Source: Pseudomonadota bacterium (GTDB taxonomy: Bacteria > Pseudomonadota > Alphaproteobacteria > Rhizobiales > Devosiaceae). From it: a DNA stretch of 8,811 bases. Positions 1 through 5,167 of this stretch are shown here, in pieces. The first letter of the stretch is position 1. The number at the start of each line of letters is the position of its first letter. Location of the stretch: positions 1 to 8,811 of the forward strand of contig JAEZKB010000313.1 in NCBI GenBank assembly GCA_023415605.1, in the 5' to 3' direction. The notes under the pieces were generated by a model that saw nothing but the letters and a program-made list of their open reading frames with translations, was not told where the DNA came from and searched no databases. The position numbers were made by a program, and so were the translations under genes.

Positions 1-44
1 GCGATCAAAACGCGTCATGATATCCAAAATCGAGGTAACGCCGC

Positions 45-1463
45 ATGGCTGAGCGCAAATCGGGGCCAGTGAAGCCGCCGGTCATCGATCTCAAGGCCCG
101 CGACGCATCGCAGCCCGCCGAGACCGACAAACCGGCTGCCACGCCCGCTGCCCCCAAGTCGGCGGCAGCGAAAGTCGAGCCCGGCGCAGCGAAATCGGAG
201 CCTCAAGCCGAGATCAAGCCGGAAGCCGCGACGGTCACCGAGACCGCAACCGAGCGCGTCGTCGAAGCCCCAGCCGAGCCCCGGCCGGAGCCGGTGCGGC
301 CGATCCCGACGCCGCCGATCCCGCCGTCACCGCCCGTACGCCAGGCGCGCCTCGCCATGCCTTGGAGCGCCATCGGCATAGCGGCAGCGGGTGGCGCGAT
401 TCTCGGCACCGTGCTGACCTACCTGCTGGTCAACGTGTTGCCTTTGCCCTCGAACGCGCCGGTGATTGCTGATCCGACGGAGCGCCTCGCCGCACTCGAC
501 GGGCGGCTCGCCACGCTCGAACAACGCGTGCCGACGCTCGAAGAGAGCGCCATGGACACGCAGGTGAGCCTTGACGCCACCATCACCCAGCTCGACGCCG
601 GCTTAGCCGATGTGAAGTCCAGCATGACCGCGCTCGAGACCCGTCTCAACGACGTGCAGGCTTCGATCCCCGCCGCTGCGGCGCCCGTTGATCTCGCGCC
701 GCTGACCGAACAGCTCAACACGCTCGACTCCCGCGTCGCCGCCATTGCGACCGGTGCTTCCTCGGCTGATGCCGCGGCCTTGGCCGATAGCCTCAACGCC
801 ATCGAGACCAGCATTGCCGCTGTCACCGCCCGGCTCGACCAGACCGATGCCCGCTTCGGCGAGATCGACGCCATCCGCAGCGAACTCGATACGGCCAAAG
901 CCGCCATCGCGGCCCAGACCCAGCAACTGGGCGGTGCCGATATCGGGCCGGCGGTGAAACTGCCGCTCGTCGTCTCCGGCCTCGAAACCGCCTTCTCGGC
1001 TGGACGACCCTATACGGCCGAACTCGGCAGCCTGCGCGCCCTGTTGCCCGACCTGGCGGTGCCCGAGCCCATCGCGGCTGCTGCCGAAACCGGCCTGCAG
1101 CGGGCCGATGCGGTGGCCGCCGATTTCCGCGCTGCCGTCCCAGATATCCTCGCCAGCCGCACCGCCCAGAGCACCGGCGACTGGGGCAAGGATGCCATCG
1201 AATGGGCCAAGGCCCTGCTGGCGCTGCGTCCCACCGGAGAGATGGAAGGCAATACGCCCGAAGCCATTGTTTCCCGCCTCGAAGCCGCCGTCGAACGGCA
1301 GGATTTCGTTGCAGCAGCTGCTCTGCTCGCGCAGCTGCCCGAACCGATGCAGGTCGCTGCCGGCGACGTCGCCACCTCGATCCGCACCCATGCCAGCGCC
1401 GACGGCTTCATCGCCGGGCTGCGCGCCCAGGCTCTCGCCCCGGCAACGGAGGTAACGCCTTGA
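45..1463 (+). CDS. Mic60/mitofilin-like inner-membrane protein (COG4223 type)
   Basis: A 472-aa protein probably anchored in the inner membrane with most of its mass in the periplasm. Residues 1-105 are a low-complexity Pro/Ala/Glu/Lys-rich cytoplasmic segment. About 107-132 is one hydrophobic helix (AIGIAAAGGAILGTVLTYLL). About 144-300 is heptad-rich and Ala/Leu-rich, consistent with a long coiled coil. About 305-472 is a helical C-terminal domain resembling the mitofilin region. This order of segments, plus the HemY-like gene directly downstream, matches the alphaproteobacterial Mic60 homologues, which help bend the inner membrane; annotation pipelines often call them 'COG4223 family' or 'mitofilin family'. 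The ATG start is supported by GAGGT at 32-36, 8 nt upstream. The gene overlaps the next one by 4 bp (TTGA). The gene ending before base 45 is unknown; hemD is usual in this context. The family call rests on architecture and context because primary sequence in this family is poorly conserved. Confidence 0.8.
   Translation: MAERKSGPVKPPVIDLKARDASQPAETDKPAATPAAPKSAAAKVEPGAAKSEPQAEIKPEAATVTETATERVVEAPAEPRPEPVRPIPTPPIPPSPPVRQARLAMPWSAIGIAAAGGAILGTVLTYLLVNVLPLPSNAPVIADPTERLAALDGRLATLEQRVPTLEESAMDTQVSLDATITQLDAGLADVKSSMTALETRLNDVQASIPAAAAPVDLAPLTEQLNTLDSRVAAIATGASSADAAALADSLNAIETSIAAVTARLDQTDARFGEIDAIRSELDTAKAAIAAQTQQLGGADIGPAVKLPLVVSGLETAFSAGRPYTAELGSLRALLPDLAVPEPIAAAAETGLQRADAVAADFRAAVPDILASRTAQSTGDWGKDAIEWAKALLALRPTGEMEGNTPEAIVSRLEAAVERQDFVAAAALLAQLPEPMQVAAGDVATSIRTHASADGFIAGLRAQALAPATEVTP
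1449..1453 (+). promoter_or_regulatory. Shine-Dalgarno that fixes the TTG start of the HemY-like gene
   Basis: GAGGT (within GGAGGT, 1448-1453) lies inside the last codons of the Mic60-like gene, 6-7 nt before the TTG at 1460. The same 11-mer GAGGTAACGCC occurs before the upstream gene (32-42) and here (1449-1459). No ATG or GTG with comparable spacing occurs before the first membrane helix, so TTG is the likely start. Confidence 0.7.
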
Positions 1464-2821
1464 TCCGGCTCGCCTGGTGGATCGTCATCAGCCTGCTGGT
1501 GACCGCGGCTGTCGCTTGGCTGATCAGCCTGCCGGGCACGCTGACGCTCGAGTTCCTTGGCATGCGCATGCAGCCCCGGCTCGGCGTCGCCGCCTTCTTC
1601 GTGATGGCGGCGATCGCGGCGATCATTTTCGGCTGGGGTCTCGCCCGCCGCACCATCGGCGCGCCCTATTATAGCCCCCGCCGCTCGCGCGAGCGGCGCA
1701 AGGACCTGGCCTTTGCGGCTCTCTCTGACGGCTTCATCGCCCTTCAGGCCGGTGACGCCTCCAAGGCCCGCCTGCTGGCCCGCGAGGCTCGCGCCAACCT
1801 GCCGCAGAACGCCGCTGCGCAGCTGCTCGAAGCCCGCGCCGACCTGGCGTTGGGCGACATGCACTCAGCCCGCGAGCACTACCGCTCTCTGATCACCAAC
1901 AAAAAGACCGCACTGGCTGCCCTGTCCGGCCTTTACGACCAGGCCCGCGCCCAAGGCCGCACCGATGCGGCGCTGACCTTCGCCCAGAAGGCGACCGAGA
2001 TTTCGCCTTACACCAGCTGGGCCAACGAAGCGGTGTTCGAGGATCTGACCCGCAAAGGTCTCTGGGCCGAGGCCGCCAGCATGGTGGCCGCCGAACCGGC
2101 CGTCACTCGCGACGAAAAGATGCGTAAGCGTCGCCGTCAGGCGGTGGTGGAAACCGCCCGGGCGCAGCTCGCAGAAACCAATGACCAGCCCGCTGCGCTC
2201 GACCACGCGCTCGCCGCCCTCAAACTCGTGCCCGAATTCGTCCCAGCCGCACTGATCGCGGCGCGCATCTACATCAACCGCGGCGACAGCCGGAAGGCGA
2301 TGAGCCTCCTCCGCCGCGTCTGGCGAGCCACCTCGCATCCGGACGTGGCGACGCTCTTCGCCAATGCCGTACCCGGGACCTCGGCTGTGGATCGCCTGAA
2401 GCGCGTGCGCGAATTGGTGGACACGCCGCCACAGAACAAGCCGGCCGCTCTTGTCCTCGCCCGCGCCTGCATCGACGCCTATGACTGGCCGGCGGCCCGC
2501 AATGCGCTCGCCAACTATTCGTCCACCAATCCCAGCCAGTCGATCTGCCTGATGATGGCCGAGATCGAGGAGGGCGAGTCCGGGGACCAGGGCAAGGCCC
2601 GCGAATGGGTGAACCGCGCCGTCCGCGCGCCCCGTGACCCGGTCTGGACCGCCGACGGGATCACTGCCGAAGACTGGGAGCCGGTTTCGCCGGTCACCGG
2701 CAAGCTCGACGCCTTCGAATGGCGCGTGCCCACCAGCGCCGTCGCGACTCGGGTCTCCGAGAGCCCGGCTCCGGCCCCCAAACCCGCCCCCGACGCCCCG
2801 CTCGCACTCCCCGACGCTTGA
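1460..2821 (+). CDS. HemY/Orf52-like TPR membrane protein
   Basis: A 453-aa protein of the HemY N-terminal family, distinct from the unrelated HemY protoporphyrinogen oxidase of Bacillus. Two hydrophobic helices (about residues 4-24 and 42-62) flank a short loop, and a basic stretch follows (R63-R80, including RRSRERR). From about 84 to 390 the protein is a run of helical TPR-like repeats (for example FAALSDGFIALQAGDASKA and LAALKLVPEFVPAALIAARI). The C-terminal motif W396-TADG, W406, SPVTG 410-414 and DAFEW 417-421 is conserved in alphaproteobacterial members as far as I recall. The tail is Pro/Ala-rich. The start is TTG, whose first base precedes the TGA of the upstream gene, so translation is probably coupled. 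The family is linked by context to heme genes, and in alphaproteobacteria (as Orf52) to Mic60, with which it may form a membrane-shaping complex. No catalytic residues are visible. An ATG-only gene caller could start it in the wrong place. Confidence 0.85.
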   Translation: MIRLAWWIVISLLVTAAVAWLISLPGTLTLEFLGMRMQPRLGVAAFFVMAAIAAIIFGWGLARRTIGAPYYSPRRSRERRKDLAFAALSDGFIALQAGDASKARLLAREARANLPQNAAAQLLEARADLALGDMHSAREHYRSLITNKKTALAALSGLYDQARAQGRTDAALTFAQKATEISPYTSWANEAVFEDLTRKGLWAEAASMVAAEPAVTRDEKMRKRRRQAVVETARAQLAETNDQPAALDHALAALKLVPEFVPAALIAARIYINRGDSRKAMSLLRRVWRATSHPDVATLFANAVPGTSAVDRLKRVRELVDTPPQNKPAALVLARACIDAYDWPAARNALANYSSTNPSQSICLMMAEIEEGESGDQGKAREWVNRAVRAPRDPVWTADGITAEDWEPVSPVTGKLDAFEWRVPTSAVATRVSESPAPAPKPAPDAPLALPDA

Positions 2822-2825
2822 CCCC

Positions 2826-2854
2826 TTGCACCGGCGCGCCCTCGCCAGTAAAAG
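2826..2854 (+). promoter_or_regulatory. Possible promoter for tRNA-Thr
   Basis: TTGCAC (2826-2831) and TAAAAG (2849-2854) are separated by exactly 17 bp and sit 32 bp before the first base of the tRNA, leaving room for a leader of about 25 nt. The hexamers match the sigma-70-type consensus only partly (3/6 and 4/6). The spacing and position are the main support. No terminator for the preceding HemY-like gene is visible here, so read-through is also possible. Confidence 0.4.
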
Positions 2855-2885
2855 ACGCGCGTCGCAGGGCCCGGCCACGCGCGGC

Positions 2886-2961
2886 GCCGCAGTAGCTCAG
2901 TTGGTAGAGCACGTCATTCGTAATGATGGGGTCGGGGGTTCGAGTCCCTTCTGCGGCACCA
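2886..2961 (+). tRNA. tRNA-Thr (anticodon CGT)
   Basis: A complete 76-nt cloverleaf. The acceptor arms GCCGCAG (2886-2892) and CTGCGGC (2951-2957) pair perfectly and are followed by discriminator A and an encoded CCA (2959-2961). The D arm is GCTC...GAGC. The anticodon stem CGTCA/TGATG has one G-T pair and encloses the loop TTCGTAA, with CGT at 2919-2921, which reads ACG (Thr). The T arm is GGGGG-TTCGAGT-CCCTT with two G-T pairs. No integrase or duplicated tRNA 3' end is visible nearby, so there is no sign of use as an integration site. Confidence 0.96.
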
Positions 2962-2998
2962 GTTTTCCTCGTTGGTCAACTCTCTTCGACGCCGCCAG

Positions 2999-3011
2999 CC
3001 GCCAGCGGCGG
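2999..3011 (+). other. Short GC hairpin downstream of the tRNA
   Basis: CCGCC-AGC-GGCGG forms a 5-bp stem with a 3-nt loop, 37 nt after the tRNA 3' end. No T-run follows it. A TTTT occurs right after the CCA (2963-2966) instead. It could help end the tRNA transcript, but it is not a standard terminator. Confidence 0.25.
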
Positions 3012-3136
3012 GTGCAGCGGCCGATGGCGACCAGAGGCTGACACGAAAATCTGATCGGTAGCGCTATGCAACCGGCGACCATTGGACGCCGTTGCTTTCT
3101 CCAAATCGCGGCAACGCGAGAAATGGAGACGTCATC

Positions 3137-3322
3137 ATGCACAAGCGTGACCTCGACCGCCTGCTGGAAAAAGCCGTCGCCGACGCCCTGGGCCTCAGCC
3201 TGCCGCCGGTTGCCAATAGCCATCACCGGGTCCACGGCAAGCCGCACCGCACCTATGCCCGCAAGTATCCCAAGCCGGCGGTGATCACCACCCGCTACGA
3301 GCGCGTCCCTGCCCACGCCTGA
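3137..3322 (+). CDS. Small basic hypothetical protein (61 aa)
   Basis: I do not recognise this family. The ATG at 3137 has GGAG at 3125-3128, 8 nt upstream. An ATG further up at 3092 is in frame but has no comparable ribosome site and would add a segment with different composition. The predicted protein has an amphipathic helical N-terminus (MHKRDLDRLLEKAVADALGL), then a short Pro/His stretch (SLPPVANSHHRVHG) and a basic, Tyr-containing tail (KPHRTYARKYPKPAVITTRY). It has no signal peptide, no membrane helix and no cysteine. Its strong positive charge suggests contact with nucleic acid or another acidic partner, but this is only inference. Codon third positions are GC-rich like those of neighbouring real genes. 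It stands alone between the tRNA and the kinase gene. Confidence 0.6.
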   Translation: MHKRDLDRLLEKAVADALGLSLPPVANSHHRVHGKPHRTYARKYPKPAVITTRYERVPAHA

Positions 3323-3343
3323 GCCGCTGCACTGGTCGCGGAG

Positions 3344-3358
3344 GCGCTAGCGCGCTAG
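3344..3358. repeat. Two overlapping perfect palindromes before the kinase gene
   Basis: GCGCTAGCGC (3344-3353) and CTAGCGCGCTAG (3347-3358) are both perfect palindromes sharing 7 bp. They lie 22 bp after the small gene's stop and 29 bp before the TTG of the kinase gene. They may be an operator for the kinase gene or a small hairpin. No T-run follows. Confidence 0.4.
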
Positions 3359-3372
3359 GGTGGCGGCCCTCT

Positions 3373-3382
3373 GGAGGGGGGG
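3373..3382 (+). promoter_or_regulatory. Strong Shine-Dalgarno for the kinase gene TTG start
   Basis: GGAGGGGGGG ends 5 nt before the TTG at 3388, and its GGAGG core ends 10 nt before. No ATG or GTG follows in frame before the conserved kinase N-lobe, so this ribosome site decides the start. Confidence 0.65.
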
Positions 3383-3387
3383 CTCGG

Positions 3388-4272
3388 TTGACCCATTCGT
3401 TCGAGGCGCCGTCGCTCGCCGAGCTGCGGAAGACCATCATTGCGGTGCTGCCGGAACATGCCGGCAGCCAGCTTACCATCCTCAACGCCGGCTGGGATTC
3501 CGTCGGCGTCGATGTCGATGGCGAGTGGATTTTCAAGTTCCCCCGTCATCGCGAGGCCGAGGAGCGGCTCAGAAAAGAGGCACGCATCCTTGCCATGGTG
3601 CGCGCCCACGCCGAATTGCCGGTGCCCGACCTCGTGCTGTTCGAGGGGCGGACCCTCTTTTCCCGGCATCGCAAGCTGCCCGGAACCTTCCTCGAAACCG
3701 CCGACTACCTACCCCTCAGCGACATCCAGCGCGACGCTATCGCCGAGAAGATGGCCGGGCTCTATGCGGCCCTGCACGCCATACCGCATGCCGAGGCACG
3801 CGCCGCCGGTGCCCTGCAAATCGACAAGTGGATGCTGCCCGACGAAGTGGCCGGCTGCGCCCCCCATCTCCCGACGCACCTGTTCCCCCATCTCGCCCCG
3901 ACGCTCGATGCCTTCACCGCCGAACTGGCGCGCCAACCCTATGAGACGATCTACGGCTACTTCGATGGCCACGGCTGGAACATGGCCTTCGACAAGGCCA
4001 ATGGCGCGCTCAATGGCGTTTACGACTTCGCCGATTCCGGCTTCGGCCCCCGCCACCAGGACCTGAGCTATTCCAACTGGATTTCGCGCGACCTGACGGA
4101 GCGCATCATTACCCGCTACGAGCGGATGACCGGGCTCTCGATCGATCGCGACCGGGTGATGCTGTATTCGGCCATGCTGCGCTTCGTCGAATATGCCGAG
4201 GCCGCGCCAGACCGCGACGATGTCGCCGACCGGCTTGCCGCCGTCGAGACTTGGTTCGCCGAGCGGAGCTAG
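3388..4272 (+). CDS. APH-family phosphotransferase (small-molecule kinase)
   Basis: A 294-aa protein of the aminoglycoside phosphotransferase / choline kinase-like fold, expected to transfer the gamma-phosphate of ATP to a small hydroxylated substrate in the cytoplasm. Visible kinase landmarks are the N-lobe GWDS (35-38), the ATP lysine in WIFKFPR (K50), a probable partner Glu in the following helix (E64), the catalytic loop YFDGHGWN (D193 catalytic, N198 metal) and the metal-binding aspartate in VYDFADSG (D213). The usual HGD of the catalytic loop is YFD here. Length is normal for the family. The substrate cannot be read from sequence; 'aminoglycoside' is only the family name, and there is no evidence of resistance. 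The TTG start has a strong ribosome site. The TAG stop overlaps the stop of the convergent FeeM-like gene within one CTAG. Confidence 0.85.
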   Translation: MTHSFEAPSLAELRKTIIAVLPEHAGSQLTILNAGWDSVGVDVDGEWIFKFPRHREAEERLRKEARILAMVRAHAELPVPDLVLFEGRTLFSRHRKLPGTFLETADYLPLSDIQRDAIAEKMAGLYAALHAIPHAEARAAGALQIDKWMLPDEVAGCAPHLPTHLFPHLAPTLDAFTAELARQPYETIYGYFDGHGWNMAFDKANGALNGVYDFADSGFGPRHQDLSYSNWISRDLTERIITRYERMTGLSIDRDRVMLYSAMLRFVEYAEAAPDRDDVADRLAAVETWFAERS

Positions 4273-5021
4273 ACCGTCTCGGGCGCCGGCTGCGCTTCGC
4301 GCGCGCTGGCCTTGACGAGGCTGAGCTTGGACCGTCCGGGCTTGCCGAACAGCCGCTGCCGCTCCTCAGGCGTCGAGCGGAAGAACGGATAGCGCCGCAG
4401 CATCTCCTGGTACATCACCGGGATATCGCAGGCCATCAGCACCATCGGGAAACTGAGCCCGTGGTAGAAGCGCTCTTCCCCGATCTGCTCGGAACGATAG
4501 ACGCGCCGGTAGAATGCCGCATGCTCTGGACGCACGGTCGAAAGCACGTACCGCACATTGAAATACTGAACCGCCACCGTCGGCAGCCGCAGCGTCAAAT
4601 AGGGCAGCGCGGGAAACGCCAGGCTCGCCTCGTAATCGGCAGTGAACCGGCCCGGATCCAGAATGGTGAGGCCCTTGTCGAGCAGCGGATCGAGAATATC
4701 GGGAAACACCGAGTGACTCGGAGAGGTGCGGAACTCCGGCGTCAGGTGATGGAAGCGCACCGAGCTGACCAATTCGCCATCGATATAGACGCCGAAGCAA
4801 TAGGCGTTTGGCAGGTCGTCGAACTCGTCGCGCACCATCTCGTCACTATTGATCGGGATGAACTCTTCGCGCCGATAGGCTTCGTATCGCAAGCGATAAA
4901 CGGGATCGTACTGGACATTGGGCTCGACCCGTCGGTACTCCACGCGATCAAGCAGGTCGATGAGGGTGCCAGAGAACCGCGATACTCCGCTCTGGCCTGG
5001 CTGCACGGCCACCGAACTCAT
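4269..5021 (-). CDS. FeeM-like N-acyl amino acid synthase (GNAT fold)
   Basis: A 250-aa protein resembling the FeeM group of the GNAT/LuxI-like acyltransferases. These move a long-chain acyl group from acyl carrier protein to an amino acid, giving N-acyl amino acids. Recognised stretches are YRLRYEAYRREEF (about 42-54), FDDLPNAYCFGVYIDGELVS (67-86), VRFHHLT (88-94), the segment ending VFPDILDPLL (105-114), TILDPGRF (119-126), LPYLTLRLP (139-147), VRPEHAAFYRRV (163-174) and RRYPFFRSTPEER (209-221). The order and spacing fit FeeM-type domains over nearly the full length. No signal peptide or membrane helix is seen, so the enzyme is cytoplasmic. The ATG start has a GAGG at 5033-5036, 11 nt upstream. 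It lies 146 bp behind the GGDEF-EAL gene on the same strand, but the gap holds palindromes and probably its own promoter. The substrate amino acid is unknown; a different acyl acceptor is possible. Confidence 0.8.
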   Translation of the reverse strand: MSSVAVQPGQSGVSRFSGTLIDLLDRVEYRRVEPNVQYDPVYRLRYEAYRREEFIPINSDEMVRDEFDDLPNAYCFGVYIDGELVSSVRFHHLTPEFRTSPSHSVFPDILDPLLDKGLTILDPGRFTADYEASLAFPALPYLTLRLPTVAVQYFNVRYVLSTVRPEHAAFYRRVYRSEQIGEERFYHGLSFPMVLMACDIPVMYQEMLRRYPFFRSTPEERQRLFGKPGRSKLSLVKASAREAQPAPETV

Positions 5022-5054
5022 TTACGCCAATACCTCACAATGAATGGAGGCAGC

Positions 5055-5069
5055 TTAACCTTTCGTTAG
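5055..5069 (-). promoter_or_regulatory. CtrA-like box (one mismatch) upstream of the FeeM-like gene
   Basis: On the + strand TTAA (5055-5058), 7 nt, then TTAG (5066-5069), which matches the CtrA consensus TTAA-N7-TTAA at 7 of 8 positions. It lies 34-48 bp upstream of the FeeM-like start, where a core promoter or proximal operator would sit. The known part is the consensus; binding here is inferred. Confidence 0.3.
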
Positions 5070-5080
5070 TCATATTTGAA

Positions 5081-5111
5081 TTGCGAAAAGCGCAAGTAAT
5101 CTCCCTTACTT
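5081..5111. promoter_or_regulatory. Two abutting inverted repeats in the FeeM-like gene leader region
   Basis: The first dyad is TTGCG-N5-CGCAA (5081-5095). The second is AAGTAA-N6-TTACTT (5094-5111). Both are perfect and share two bases. They are 60-90 bp upstream of the FeeM-like start and in the 3' flank of the GGDEF-EAL gene. As DNA they look like operators for dimeric regulators. As RNA the second could be a weak hairpin behind the GGDEF-EAL stop, but its AT-rich stem makes it a poor terminator. Confidence 0.4.
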
Positions 5112-5167
5112 CTGCGGGGGGCCCACGATGACAGAATTTCCCAAGTCGAATCAGCGAGCTAGTCGCG

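Noticed and set aside
1..44. End of an upstream gene such as hemD
   Set aside because: One frame gives DQNAS and a stop at 18-20 and another stops at 50-52. The stretch is too short to choose between frames or name the gene.
603..1391. Long open frame on the - strand inside the Mic60-like gene
   Set aside because: It is Gly/Arg-rich with no domain, caused by GC-biased codons of the real gene on the other strand.
1865..2878. Long - strand frame opposite the HemY-like gene
   Set aside because: No recognisable domain and a composition typical of antisense frames; the + strand has clear membrane helices and TPR-like repeats.
2886..3060. tRNA-associated attachment site of a genomic island
   Set aside because: No integrase gene and no second copy of the tRNA 3' end are visible in the window.
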